From Bordetella pseudohinzii (lineage in GTDB: Bacteria > Pseudomonadota > Gammaproteobacteria > Burkholderiales > Burkholderiaceae_B): 64,000 nucleotides of DNA. The stretch is from assembly GCF_000657795.2 (NCBI RefSeq), contig NZ_JHEP02000011.1, positions 115,952 to 179,951 on the forward strand, written 5' to 3'. Under the pieces are notes generated by a model. That model was not told the DNA's origin and made no database searches. It saw only the letters and a list, made by a program, of their open reading frames with translations. A program made the translations under genes and the position numbers. Shown in pieces: positions 34,772 through 44,333 of this stretch; positions within the stretch are counted from its first letter, which is position 1, and every line of letters starts with the position of its first letter.

Positions 34772-36387
34772 TCGGCGCTCCGGCCGCGCGGGGCGAACAG
34801 GCCCTGCGGGCGTTTCTGGACGAAGAGAACGATGAGGACGAGGATGGTGATCTTGGCCATGACCGCGCCGGCATAGGGCTCCAGGAATTTATTGACGCCG
34901 CCCAGGCCCAGCGCGGCGATGACCGTGCCGGCCAGCTGGCCCACGCCGCCCAGCACCACCACCATGAAGGAGTCGACGATATAGCCTCGGCCCAGGTCGG
35001 GCCCCACATTGCCCAGTTGCGACAGCGCCACGCCCGCCAGGCCGGCGATGCCCGAGCCCAGCCCGAAGGCCAGCATGTCCACCCGGCCCGTCGGCACGCC
35101 CACGCAGTCGGCCATGCGGCGGTTCTGGGTGATGGCGCGCACGAACAGGCCCAGGCGGGTGTGGTTCAGGAGCAGCCAGACCAGGAAGACCACCAGCAGG
35201 GCGAAGACGATGATGGCGATACGGTTGTAGGTCAGCACCAGGCCGCCCAGCACGGTGATGCCGCCGCTCATCCAGCCGGGATTGCTGACTTCGACGTTCT
35301 GGGCGCCAAAGAGGCTGCGCACGGCCTGCATCAATATCAGGCTGATGCCCCAGGTGGCCAGCAGCGTTTCCAGCGGGCGCCCGTAGAGCCAGCGGATCAC
35401 GGTGCGCTCCAGCGCCATGCCGACCAGCGCGGCGATGAGAAAGGCCACGGGCAGGGCCGCCAGCACATACCAGTCCAGCCACTCGGGCAGCCAGGCGCGG
35501 AAAAACGTCTGGACCAGGTAGGTGGCGTAGGCGCCTATCATCAGCAGCTCGCCGTGAGCCATGTTGATGACCCCCATGAGCCCGAAAGTGATGGCCAGGC
35601 CCAGGGCGGCCAGCAGCAGCACGCTGCCCAGGCTCAGGCCGTAGAAGAGATTGCCGGCCCACTCCATGGTCGCCATATGCCGGTCGATGCCGCGCAGCGC
35701 GGTGGCCGCGGCCTCGCGCACGCCGGCATCGGCATCGCCGCCTTCGGCCGCCAGCGCGGCCAGCAAGGGGCGAAAGCCCGGGTCGGAGGCCTTGCCCAGC
35801 CGCTGCACCGCGCGCAGGCGCACGGCGGCGTCCGGGCTGGCCAGCTCCAGCTTGGCCTGGGCCAGTTCCAGCGCGGCGCGCACGTCGGCATGCGACTCCT
35901 GGCGCAGCGCCTGTTCGATGAGCGGCAGGCGGCTGGCGTCATTGCTTTGCTGCAGGCGTTTCGCGGCCTGCAGGCGGGCCGCGCTGTCGCCGGCATGGAG
36001 CGCCGAGGCGGCCTGCGCGCCTTCGATGGCGCGGCGCAGGCGGTTGTTGATGGCGATGGCCTGGGCGCCGGCCGGCAAGGCCTGCCGCGCGCCCGTCAGC
36101 GGATCCTGCGCTTGTTCCTCCGAGACGATCAGCACACGGCCGTCATCGGTGGCGTAGAGTCGGTCTTCACCCAGCGCGCGCAGCACGGCGGCCGCGCGCG
36201 GGTCGGGCAGTCCGCCCAGTTGGCCGATGACCTGCAGCTTGGCGTTGCTGTCGTCGCCGGCCAGCACCGCCAGGGCATCGAGCCCGGCCGGCTCGGCGCG
36301 GGCCAGGCCCGCGGCCAGGGCCAGCAGGCAGGCCAGCAGCCAGCCCGCGAGCCGGCCGTGGCGTAAGGAATCGACCATTCTGTGCAT
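34768..36387 (-). CDS. urtB: Urea ABC transporter permease UrtB with N-terminal extension
   Basis: 539 residues. A signal-like N-terminus (cleavage near ARA, residue 31) is followed by about 200 residues of alpha-helical HEAT-like repeats (RLQAAKRLQQ, RLRAVQRLGKA), then the LivH-type permease with GLAITFGLMGVINMAHGELLMIGAYATY and GSGIAGLAGVALSQ. The long periplasmic N-terminal part is usual for proteobacterial UrtB. The ATG at 36387 (MHRMVDSL) has AAGGGC upstream; an ATG eight codons earlier lies closer to urtA but lacks one. Confidence 0.93.
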   Translation of the reverse strand: MHRMVDSLRHGRLAGWLLACLLALAAGLARAEPAGLDALAVLAGDDSNAKLQVIGQLGGLPDPRAAAVLRALGEDRLYATDDGRVLIVSEEQAQDPLTGARQALPAGAQAIAINNRLRRAIEGAQAASALHAGDSAARLQAAKRLQQSNDASRLPLIEQALRQESHADVRAALELAQAKLELASPDAAVRLRAVQRLGKASDPGFRPLLAALAAEGGDADAGVREAAATALRGIDRHMATMEWAGNLFYGLSLGSVLLLAALGLAITFGLMGVINMAHGELLMIGAYATYLVQTFFRAWLPEWLDWYVLAALPVAFLIAALVGMALERTVIRWLYGRPLETLLATWGISLILMQAVRSLFGAQNVEVSNPGWMSGGITVLGGLVLTYNRIAIIVFALLVVFLVWLLLNHTRLGLFVRAITQNRRMADCVGVPTGRVDMLAFGLGSGIAGLAGVALSQLGNVGPDLGRGYIVDSFMVVVLGGVGQLAGTVIAALGLGGVNKFLEPYAGAVMAKITILVLIVLFVQKRPQGLFAPRGRSAE

Positions 36388-36407
36388 GACTGCCCTTTGC
36401 GCTGGGA

Positions 36408-37658
36408 TCAAAGACCTTGCTTGCCTTCATTGCCCGGGATGTAGGGGCTCCAGGGCTGGGCGCGGATGGGGCCCTTGCTCTTCCACACGACGTTGAACTG
36501 GCCGTCGGCCTTCACTTCGCCGATATAGACCGGCTTGTGCAGGTGATGGTTGGTCTTGTCCATCTCGATGGTGTAGCCGTCGGGCGCGTTGAACTTCTGG
36601 CCGCCCATGGCCTGGATGACCTTGTCCACATTGGTGGTCTTGGCCTGCTCGACCGCCTGCTTCCACATATGGATGCCGACGTAGGTGGCTTCCATCGGGT
36701 CATTGGTGACGGCGGTGGCGGCATTGGGCAGGTTCTTGGCCTTGGCATAGGCCTTCCACTTGGCCACGAAGGCGTCATTGACCGGGTTCTTGATGGACTG
36801 GAAGTAGTTCCAGGCCGCCAGGTGGCCGACCAGCGGCTTGGTGTCCACGCCGCGCAGTTCTTCCTCGCCCACCGAGAAGGCCACCACGGGCACATCGGTG
36901 GCCTTCAGGCCGGCGTTGCCCAGCTCTTTGTAGAAGGGCACGTTGGAGTCGCCGTTGATGGTCGAGATCACGGCCGTCTTGCCGCCGGTGGCGAACTTCT
37001 TGATGTTGGCGACGATGGTCTGGTAGTCGGCGTGGCCGAAGGGCGTGTAGACCTCGTCGATGTCGCTGTCCTTCACGCCCTTGGAGTGCAGGAAGGCGCG
37101 CAGGATCTTGTTGGTGGTGCGCGGATAGACGTAGTCGGTGCCCAGCAGCACGAAGCGCTTGGCGCCGCCGCCGTCTTCGCTCATGAGGTATTCGACCGCG
37201 GGGATGGCCTGCTGGTTGGGCGCGGCGCCCGTATAGAAGACATTCTTCTCAAGCTCTTCGCCCTCGTATTGCACGGGATAGAAGAGCAGGCCGTTGAGTT
37301 CCTTGAACACCGGCAGCACCGACTTGCGCGACACCGAGGTCCAGCAGCCGAACACGACGTCCACCTTGTCCTGCGTGAGCAGCTGGCGCGCCTTCTCGGC
37401 GAACAGCGGCCAGTTCGAGGCCGGGTCCACGATGACGGGTTCGAGTTTCTTGCCCATGACTCCGCCGTTGGCGTTGATCTCCTCGATGGTCATCAGCGCC
37501 ACATCCTTGAGCGAGGTCTCGGAGATGGCCATGGTGCCGGACAGCGAGTGAAGAATGCCCACCTTGATGGTGTCGGCCGCAAGCGCCAGCGGCGCCCAGC
37601 CCGAGACGGCCAGCAGCGTGGCGGCGGTCAGGGATTTGATGACTAGTCTGCGTTGCAT
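36408..37658 (-). CDS. urtA: Urea ABC transporter substrate-binding protein UrtA
   Basis: 416 residues. Signal peptide with cleavage near ALAA-DTIKVG, then a Leu/Ile/Val-type periplasmic binding fold. UrtA features: GILHSLSGTMAISE near residue 30, VFGCWTSVSRKSVLPVFKE and YVYPRTTNKILR. First gene of urtABCDE. The ATG at 37658 (MQRRLVIKSL) begins the signal peptide. A sigma-54 promoter lies about 115 bp upstream, so the operon should respond to nitrogen limitation. Confidence 0.95.
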   Translation of the reverse strand: MQRRLVIKSLTAATLLAVSGWAPLALAADTIKVGILHSLSGTMAISETSLKDVALMTIEEINANGGVMGKKLEPVIVDPASNWPLFAEKARQLLTQDKVDVVFGCWTSVSRKSVLPVFKELNGLLFYPVQYEGEELEKNVFYTGAAPNQQAIPAVEYLMSEDGGGAKRFVLLGTDYVYPRTTNKILRAFLHSKGVKDSDIDEVYTPFGHADYQTIVANIKKFATGGKTAVISTINGDSNVPFYKELGNAGLKATDVPVVAFSVGEEELRGVDTKPLVGHLAAWNYFQSIKNPVNDAFVAKWKAYAKAKNLPNAATAVTNDPMEATYVGIHMWKQAVEQAKTTNVDKVIQAMGGQKFNAPDGYTIEMDKTNHHLHKPVYIGEVKADGQFNVVWKSKGPIRAQPWSPYIPGNEGKQGL

Positions 37659-37783
37659 GTTTGACTCCGGTATGAAAAGGCCGGTCCGTCCGGCCGGGTT
37701 ATTCGTGGAACATCCAACAACGTTTGCTTGGCGGGGCGTCAGGCCGCCGATGGCAATGCCTGTGCTTCGGGCACAGGGAGCCA

Positions 37784-37799
37784 AGCAAGGTCTGTGCCA
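37784..37799 (-). promoter_or_regulatory. Sigma-54 promoter of urtABCDE
   Basis: On the minus strand the sequence reads TGGCACAGACCTTGCT: a full match to the -24/-12 consensus TGGCAC-N5-TTGC with exactly 10 bp between GG and GC. Predicted transcription start is about 37773, some 115 bp before urtA. Confidence 0.85.
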
Positions 37800-37889
37800 G
37801 GCTGCCGCGCCGGCCGCGTTTCATGGGGAAAGGCGGGCGTGACGCGGGTTTACCTGGCGGGGCGGGCAAGAGCCGGCCTGGTGCGGCGC

Positions 37890-37904
37890 GCACAAAAACG
37901 GTGC
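37890..37904. promoter_or_regulatory. NtrC-type enhancer site in the urtA/allophanate hydrolase control region
   Basis: GCACA-AAAAC-GGTGC matches the NtrC consensus GCACC-N5-GGTGC at 9 of 10 defined positions. Its centre is about 124 bp upstream of the predicted urtA start site and about 159 bp upstream of the predicted allophanate hydrolase start site, both normal enhancer distances. A further GGTGC half-site lies at 37880-37884. Confidence 0.7.
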
Positions 37905-38029
37905 CTGGCGTGCCCGGGAGCGTGCGTGAAAGCGGCGGCGCCGCGCCCGCCCGCGCGAGCGCGTGCGCGGGCGGGACGGCCCGCCTCCAGAGGGCAAGGG
38001 CGGGCCCGGCCAGGCCGGGGGGCCGGAGA

Positions 38030-38045
38030 TGGCACACGGATTGCT
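38030..38045 (+). promoter_or_regulatory. Sigma-54 promoter of the allophanate hydrolase-urea carboxylase operon
   Basis: TGGCACACGGATTGCT matches the -24/-12 consensus TGGCAC-N5-TTGC with the exact 10-bp GG-GC spacing. Predicted transcription start is about 38056, 27 bp before the ATG. It is divergent from the urtA sigma-54 promoter. Confidence 0.85.
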
Positions 38046-38082
38046 TGGGTATCCGTACTCGTACACAACAGAGGATCCCAGC

Positions 38083-39897
38083 ATGAATGCCCCCGCTGCA
38101 CAAACCCAGGGATGGACGCTGGCGCAATGGCGCCAGGCTTACCGGGAGGGCGCTACGCCCGAGACATTGCTTGCCGCCTTCGCGGCCGGCGACGGTGGCG
38201 ACAATGCCTGGATCGCGCGTCTGGACGCCGACGGGCTGGCCGCGCAATTGGCCGCTCTGGCCGAACGCCTACACGCCGCATCGGGCGATATGCGGCGTCT
38301 GCCGCTATATGGCGTGCCTTTCGCGGTCAAGGACAATATCGATGCGCGGGGCTGGCCGACCACGGCCGCCTGCCCGCCCTTTGCCTACCGGCCCCAGGCC
38401 GACGCCACGGTGGTGGCGCGTCTGCGCGCGGCCGGCGCCATCCTGGTGGGCAAGACCAATCTCGACCAATTCGCCACCGGCCTGGTGGGCACCCGCTCGC
38501 CGCATGGCGCGGTCAGCAACAGCTTCGATGCGCGCTATATCAGCGGCGGCTCCAGCTCGGGGTCGGCGTCGGTGGTGGCGCGCGGCCTGGTGCCGTTTTC
38601 GCTGGGCACCGATACCGCGGGTTCGGGCCGCGTGCCGGCCGGTTTCAACAACATCGTGGGCCTCAAGCCCACGCGCGGTTGGCTGAGCGCGGCCGGCGTG
38701 GTGCCGGCCTGCCGCACCCTGGACTGCGTGTCGGTGTTCGCGCTGACGGTGGAGGACGCCCTGGCCGTGGCCGACATCGCCGGCGGCTATGACGGCGCCG
38801 ATGCCTATTCCCGTCCCGAGCCCTTGGGCGCGCGCCTGCCCTGGCATACGCCGCCGCGCCTGGCCGTGCCGGCGCAGTGCGAGTTCTTCGGCGACGAGGC
38901 CGCCAGGCAGGTGCACGAGGCCGCCCTGGCGCGGCTGAAGGAGATGGGCGCGCAGATAGAGACCATCGACTTCACACCCTTTGCCGAACTGGCCGCGCTG
39001 CTCTACCAGGGCCCCTGGGTCGCCGAGCGCTTCGCCGCCGTGCAGCCGCTGTGGCGCGAGCAGCCCGACGCCATCCATCCCGTGGTGCGCGGCATCGTCG
39101 AACAGGCCCAGGGCTTCAGCGCCACCGATGCCTTTGTCGCCGAGTACCGCCGCGCCGAGCTCGCGCGGCGCATCCAGGACACGTTGGCCGGTTTCGATGC
39201 CCTGGTCGTGCCGACGTCGCCGTCCATCTACACCATCGAGCAGCTGCAATCCGATCCGGTGACGCTGAACTCGCGCCTGGGCATCTATACCAACTTCGCC
39301 AACCTGGCCGACCTGTCGGCGCTGGCGGTGCCCGCGGGCATGCGCGCCGACGGGCTGCCGGCCGGCATCACCTTCATCGGCCTGGCCTGGCAGGACCATG
39401 GACTGGCGGCATTCGGGCAGCGCTGGCAGGCGGCGCTGCGTCTGCCGCTGGGCGCCACGGGCAAGCCCTTGCCGGCCGATGCCGGCCCGCCGCCGGCGCC
39501 GGCCGATACCGTGCGCGTGGCCGTGGTCGGGGCGCACCTGACCGGCATGCCGCTGAACCATCAACTGACCTCGCGCCAGGCGCGGCTGGTGGAAGAGACC
39601 CGCACGGCGGCCGAGTACCGCCTCTATGCGCTGGCCAACACCACGCCGCCCAAGCCGGGGCTGGCCAGGGTGGCCGAAGACGGGGCCGGCATCGTGGTCG
39701 AGCTCTGGGACGTGCCCAGCGCCCACTTCGGCGCCTTTGTCGCCGAGATCCCCGCGCCCCTGGGCATAGGCACGCTGGCCTTGGCCGACGGCCGCGAGGT
39801 CAAGGGCTTTATCTGCGAGCCGCATGGCCTGCAAGGCGCGCGCGACATCACTTCATTCGGCGGTTGGCGTGCCTTTCTGGCCGCCTCCCGAGCCTGA
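38083..39897 (+). CDS. atzF: Allophanate hydrolase
   Basis: 604 residues, full length: an amidase-signature domain (about 1-460) plus the C-terminal domain found in AtzF and DUR1. The Ser-cisSer-Lys triad region is visible in VGKTNLDQFATG (Lys) and GGSSSGSASV (about 155-164) with DTAGSGRVPAGF. It splits allophanate, the product of urea carboxylase, into two ammonia and two CO2. The ATG at 38083 follows GAGG. It is followed 16 bp later by the urea carboxylase gene, in contrast with yeast where both are one protein. Confidence 0.95.
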   Translation: MNAPAAQTQGWTLAQWRQAYREGATPETLLAAFAAGDGGDNAWIARLDADGLAAQLAALAERLHAASGDMRRLPLYGVPFAVKDNIDARGWPTTAACPPFAYRPQADATVVARLRAAGAILVGKTNLDQFATGLVGTRSPHGAVSNSFDARYISGGSSSGSASVVARGLVPFSLGTDTAGSGRVPAGFNNIVGLKPTRGWLSAAGVVPACRTLDCVSVFALTVEDALAVADIAGGYDGADAYSRPEPLGARLPWHTPPRLAVPAQCEFFGDEAARQVHEAALARLKEMGAQIETIDFTPFAELAALLYQGPWVAERFAAVQPLWREQPDAIHPVVRGIVEQAQGFSATDAFVAEYRRAELARRIQDTLAGFDALVVPTSPSIYTIEQLQSDPVTLNSRLGIYTNFANLADLSALAVPAGMRADGLPAGITFIGLAWQDHGLAAFGQRWQAALRLPLGATGKPLPADAGPPPAPADTVRVAVVGAHLTGMPLNHQLTSRQARLVEETRTAAEYRLYALANTTPPKPGLARVAEDGAGIVVELWDVPSAHFGAFVAEIPAPLGIGTLALADGREVKGFICEPHGLQGARDITSFGGWRAFLAASRA

Positions 39898-39913
39898 TCC
39901 AGGGAGGGGCATC

Positions 39914-42900
39914 ATGTTCGACACTGTATTGATCGCCAATCGCGGCGAAATCGCCTTGCGCGCCATTCGCACCCTCAAACGCCTGGGCGTGCGCAGCGTG
40001 GCCGTCTACTCCGACGCGGACCGCGACGCCGCGCATGTGCGCCAGGCCGACGTGGCCATCGCCCTGGGCGGCGAGAAGGCCGCCGACAGCTATCTGCGCA
40101 TCGACCTGCTGCTGGAGGCGGCGCGCCGCACGGGCGCGCAGGCGGTTTTCCCCGGCTATGGTTTTCTTTCCGAGAGCGCGGAATTCGCGGCGGCCTGCGA
40201 GGCCGCGGGCCTGGCCTTCGTGGGGCCCACGCCCGGCCAGATCGAGGAGTTCGGGCTGAAGCACCGCGCGCGCGAGCTGGCGCAGGCCGCCGGCGTGCCC
40301 ATGACGCCCGGCACCGGCCTGCTGCCCAATCTGGGGCAGGCCTTGCTGGAGGCCGAACGCATCGGCTATCCGGTCATGCTCAAGAGCACGGCGGGCGGGG
40401 GCGGCATCGGCCTGTCGCGCTGCGCCAATGAGGCCGAGCTGACAGCGGCCTACGAGGGCGTGCAGCGCCTGGGCGAACACTTCTTCCGCGATGGCGGCGT
40501 GTTCATCGAGCGCTATGTGGACCGCGCCCGGCATGTGGAGGTGCAGATCTTCGGCGATGGCCAGGGCCGGGTGGTGGCCCTGGGCGAGCGCGATTGCTCG
40601 GTGCAGCGCCGCAACCAGAAAGTGATAGAAGAAACGCCGGCGCCGCATCTGCCCGAGGCCACGCGCGCCGCGCTGCTGGATGCCGCGGTGCGCCTGGGCG
40701 CCTCGGTCAACTATCGTTCGGCCGGCACGGTGGAATTCATCTACGACGAGCGCGCCGGCCAGTTCTACTTCCTGGAGGTCAACACGCGCCTGCAGGTCGA
40801 GCATCCGGTGACCGAGTGCGTGACCGGCCTGGACCTGGTGGAATGCATGTTGCGCGTGGCCGCCGGCGATGCGCTCGATTGGGAGGCGATGGCGCGCCCG
40901 CCCGAAGGCGCGGCCATCGAGGTGCGCCTCTATGCCGAGGATCCGCTCAAGCAGTTCCAGCCTTCTCCGGGCGTGCTGACCGAGGTGAGTTTCCCGCCCG
41001 GGCCGCGGGTCGACGGCTGGATCTCGACTGGCACCGAGGTGCCCGCCTTCTATGATCCGCTGCTGGCCAAGCTCATCGTGCATGGACGCGACCGGGCCGA
41101 GGCCCTGCGGCGGCTGTCCGAAGCGCTGGGCGCCACGCGGCTGCACGGCATCGCGACCAATCTCGATTACCTGCGCCAGATCGTCGATGATCCGGCTTTC
41201 CGCGCCGGCCACCTCAGCACGCGCTTCCTTGAGAGCTTCGACTACCGTCCCGCCATGCTGGAGGTGCTGGAACCCGGCACCTACACCAGCGTGCAGGACT
41301 ATCCGGGCCGCGAGGGATATTGGGACATCGGCGTGCCGCCCTCCGGTCCCATGGACGACTATGCCTTCCGACTGGCCAACCGCATCGTGGGCAACGCCCC
41401 CGGCGCGGCCGGCCTGGAAGCCACCTTGCTGGGGCCGTCGCTGCGCTTCCATGGCGATGCCCTCATCGCGCTGACCGGCGCATCCTGCGCGGCCACGCTG
41501 GACGGCGAGCCGGTCCCCATGTGGCGGCCCATCGCGGTCAAGAGCGGACAGGTGCTGGTCACCGGCCGAGTGCAGAATGGCTGCCGCCTGTATCTCGCGG
41601 TGCGCGAAGGCCTGGACGTGCCGGTCTATCTGGGCAGCCGCTCCACCTTCGCGCTGGGGCAGTTCGGCGGACATGCCGGCCGCGTGCTGCGCATGGGCGA
41701 TATGCTGCCGCTGGGGCGTCCGGATCTGCCGGCCAGCCTCGCGTCGCCCGCCGCGCTGGCGCCGGCCGCCGCGCCCGAGGCCCTGATCCCGGCCTATGGC
41801 CAGCATTGGGAAATCGGCGTGCTCTATGGGCCGCACGGCGCGCCCGATTTCTTCACCCCCGAAGCCATGGACAGTTTTTTTGCCGCGGATTGGGAGGTGC
41901 ACTACAACTCCAACCGGCTGGGGGTGCGATTGATCGGCCCCAAGCCCGCCTGGGCGCGCGAGAACGGCGGCGAGGCCGGCCTGCACCCTTCCAACATCCA
42001 CGATTGCGAATACGCCATCGGCAGCATCAACTTCACCGGCGACAGCCCCGTCATCCTGACGCGCGACGGCCCCAGCCTGGGCGGCTTTGTCTGCCCGGCC
42101 ACGATTGCCCGCGCGGAGCTCTGGAAAGTGGGCCAGGTCAAACCGGGCGACCGCATCCGCTTCAAGCGCATCAGCTATGAAGCCGCCGTGGCCCTGGAAG
42201 CCGCGCAGGATCGCGCCATCGCCACCTTGACGCCCCTGCGGCCCGAGGCGGTCCCGGCCGGCGCGGCCCGCGCCGCCACCGTGTCGGAGACGGTGGTGGC
42301 CGAGCTGCCGGCGCGCGAGGGCCGGCCCGCCGTGGCCTACCGGCAGGCCGGCGATGGCTATCTCCTGCTGGAGTACGGCGACAATGTGCTGGACCTGGCG
42401 CTGCGCATGCGCGTGCATCTGCTGATGGAGGCCCTGGCCGCCGATCCGATCGCCGGCGTGCGCGAGCTGTCGCCCGGCGTGCGTTCGCTGCAGATACGCT
42501 ATGACAGCCGTGACATCCGCCAGGACGCGCTGATCGAAAAACTCCTGCGCATCGAGGCCGGGCTGGCCGATGTGGCCACGCTGAGAATCCCCACTCGGGT
42601 GGTGTATCTGCCCATGGCGTTTGAAGACAGCGCCACGCTGGGCGCGGTGCGGCGCTACCAGGAAACGGTGCGCCCGCAGGCGCCCTGGCTGCCCAACAAT
42701 GTGGACTTCATCCAGCGCATCAACGGGCTGACGCGGCGCGAGGACGTCGAGCGCATCGTGTTCGAGGCCAGCTATCTCATCATGGGCCTGGGCGATGTCT
42801 ATCTGGGCGCGCCTTGCGCCGTGCCCATCGACCCGCGCCATCGCCTGCTGACCTCCAAGTACAACCCGGCGCGCACCTTCACGGCCGAAGGCACGGTGGG

Positions 42901-43555
42901 GATAGGCGGCGTGTATATGTGCATCTATGGCATGGACTCCCCGGGCGGCTATCAACTGGTGGGCCGCACCCTGCCCATCTGGAACAAATTCCTCAAGAAT
43001 GCGGTGTTCCAGGATGGCAAGCCCTGGCTGCTGCGCTTTTTCGACCAGGTGCGCTTCTACCCGGTCAGCGAGGCCGAGCTCGATGTCCTGCGGGCGGACT
43101 TCCGCGAAGGACGCGCCTCGCTGCGCATCGAAGAGGAAGTCTTCGACTTCGCGGCGCACCAGCGTTTTCTGGCGGAAGAGGCCGCCAGCATCGCCGCCTT
43201 CCAGGCGCGCCAGAAAACCGCCTTCGACGCCGAGGTGGCCTTGTGGAAGCATGAGGACACGGTCGTGCGCGAGGCCTTGCCCGACACGGACGAGGCGGCC
43301 GACCTGGCCGAGGACGAAACCCTGGTGGCGGCCGATATGTGCGGCAGCGTCTGGAAGGTGCCGGTCACGGTCGGCCAGAGCGTGGCCGCGGGCGACACCC
43401 TGGTGATCATCGAGGCCATGAAGATGGAGCTGGCGGTGATCGCGCCGGCGGCCGGCGTGGTGCGGGCCATCCGCTGCACCCCGGGCAAGCAGGTCAACAG
43501 CGGCGACGCCTTGGTCGTGCTGGCCGAGGAAACCGTTTCCGCGCCGGTGCTTTGA
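39914..43555 (+). CDS. uca: Urea carboxylase (biotin-dependent)
   Basis: 1213 residues. Order: biotin carboxylase (1-450; ATP-grasp, GGGGIGLSRC loop, EVNTRLQVEHPVTE), KipA/KipI-like carboxyltransferase domains (about 460-1080), and a C-terminal biotinyl domain with Lys1170 in EAMKME. Converts urea, ATP and bicarbonate to allophanate. Guanidine carboxylases share this architecture, but the partner urea transporter and the absence of guanidine-associated proteins favour urea. The ATG at 39914 follows GGGAGGGG. A GntR regulator begins 1 bp after the stop. Confidence 0.95.
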   Translation: MFDTVLIANRGEIALRAIRTLKRLGVRSVAVYSDADRDAAHVRQADVAIALGGEKAADSYLRIDLLLEAARRTGAQAVFPGYGFLSESAEFAAACEAAGLAFVGPTPGQIEEFGLKHRARELAQAAGVPMTPGTGLLPNLGQALLEAERIGYPVMLKSTAGGGGIGLSRCANEAELTAAYEGVQRLGEHFFRDGGVFIERYVDRARHVEVQIFGDGQGRVVALGERDCSVQRRNQKVIEETPAPHLPEATRAALLDAAVRLGASVNYRSAGTVEFIYDERAGQFYFLEVNTRLQVEHPVTECVTGLDLVECMLRVAAGDALDWEAMARPPEGAAIEVRLYAEDPLKQFQPSPGVLTEVSFPPGPRVDGWISTGTEVPAFYDPLLAKLIVHGRDRAEALRRLSEALGATRLHGIATNLDYLRQIVDDPAFRAGHLSTRFLESFDYRPAMLEVLEPGTYTSVQDYPGREGYWDIGVPPSGPMDDYAFRLANRIVGNAPGAAGLEATLLGPSLRFHGDALIALTGASCAATLDGEPVPMWRPIAVKSGQVLVTGRVQNGCRLYLAVREGLDVPVYLGSRSTFALGQFGGHAGRVLRMGDMLPLGRPDLPASLASPAALAPAAAPEALIPAYGQHWEIGVLYGPHGAPDFFTPEAMDSFFAADWEVHYNSNRLGVRLIGPKPAWARENGGEAGLHPSNIHDCEYAIGSINFTGDSPVILTRDGPSLGGFVCPATIARAELWKVGQVKPGDRIRFKRISYEAAVALEAAQDRAIATLTPLRPEAVPAGAARAATVSETVVAELPAREGRPAVAYRQAGDGYLLLEYGDNVLDLALRMRVHLLMEALAADPIAGVRELSPGVRSLQIRYDSRDIRQDALIEKLLRIEAGLADVATLRIPTRVVYLPMAFEDSATLGAVRRYQETVRPQAPWLPNNVDFIQRINGLTRREDVERIVFEASYLIMGLGDVYLGAPCAVPIDPRHRLLTSKYNPARTFTAEGTVGIGGVYMCIYGMDSPGGYQLVGRTLPIWNKFLKNAVFQDGKPWLLRFFDQVRFYPVSEAELDVLRADFREGRASLRIEEEVFDFAAHQRFLAEEAASIAAFQARQKTAFDAEVALWKHEDTVVREALPDTDEAADLAEDETLVAADMCGSVWKVPVTVGQSVAAGDTLVIIEAMKMELAVIAPAAGVVRAIRCTPGKQVNSGDALVVLAEETVSAPVL

Positions 43556-43556
43556 G

Positions 43557-44273
43557 ATGCGCACCGCCTTGCGGATCAGCCCGATGCCGGGCCGGCTGTC
43601 GCCGGGATCGCTGGCCGATGTGGTCTATGAACAGATCAAGGACGATTTGTTCGAGTTCCGCCTCCTGCCGGGCGATCTCTTCACCGAGGCCGACATCGCC
43701 CAGCGCCTGGGCGTGAGCCGCACGCCGGTGCGGCTGGGCCTGGCGCGGCTGGAGCGCGAAGGCTTCCTGCTGGCCCGGCCGCGCGCGGGCTGGCAGGTCC
43801 GGCCCTTTGACTTCGAGCGCTTCGAGGCTTTGTACGACCTGCGCATCGTGCTGGAGCAGGCGGCCGTGGAGCGCCTCTGCGCGCGCGAGCCCATGGACCT
43901 GGCCGGCCGGCTGGGCGCCCTGCAGGAGGTGTGGTTCGTCCCGCCCGGAGAGCGCATCGGCGACGGCCGGCTGGTCGCCCAGCTGGACGAAGCCTTTCAT
44001 TGCGCGGTGGTGGCCGCCGCCGGCAATGCCGAGATGGCGCAGGTCCATCGCGAGGTCACCGAGAAAATCCGCATCATCCGGCGGCTGGACTTCACCAAGG
44101 ACTTCCGCGTGGACGCGACCTATGACGAGCATGCCGCCATCCTGCGCGCCATCCTCGCCCGCCGCGCGGCCGAGGCGGCCCGCATGTTGCGCGCCCATAT
44201 CGAATTGTCCAAGTCGGTGGTGCGCAAGATCACCGTGCACATGCTGCACGAGGCGCGCGACCGGGCGGGGTGA
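43557..44273 (+). CDS. GntR-family (FadR subfamily, FCD domain) regulator
   Basis: 238 residues. N-terminal winged helix (FTEADIAQRLGVSRTPVRLGLARLEREGFL, about residues 40-70) and a helical FCD ligand domain with metal-binding candidates in LDEAFHCAVV and TYDEHAAIL. It starts 1 bp after the urea carboxylase stop, so it should be made with the urea amidolyase genes and may give substrate-specific control on top of nitrogen control. The ligand is unknown. Confidence 0.88.
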   Translation: MRTALRISPMPGRLSPGSLADVVYEQIKDDLFEFRLLPGDLFTEADIAQRLGVSRTPVRLGLARLEREGFLLARPRAGWQVRPFDFERFEALYDLRIVLEQAAVERLCAREPMDLAGRLGALQEVWFVPPGERIGDGRLVAQLDEAFHCAVVAAAGNAEMAQVHREVTEKIRIIRRLDFTKDFRVDATYDEHAAILRAILARRAAEAARMLRAHIELSKSVVRKITVHMLHEARDRAG

Positions 44274-44333
44274 GGTCGCCGCGGTCGTTGGCGCGCCGCC
44301 GGTGTTGTCGTCCTTGCCGCCGCCGTCGCAGGA

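Noticed and set aside
38046..38082. Guanidine riboswitch before the allophanate hydrolase gene
   Set aside because: The leader is only about 27 nt and lacks the ACGR hairpin loops of the short guanidine classes and the size of the ykkC class.
39848..43564. Very long open frame antisense to urea carboxylase (over 1200 codons)
   Set aside because: It has no recognisable domain, is rich in His, Gln, Gly and Arg, and mirrors the codon pattern of the real gene. Long antisense frames are expected at this GC content; the same holds for those opposite gabD, cyoB, fdsA and others.
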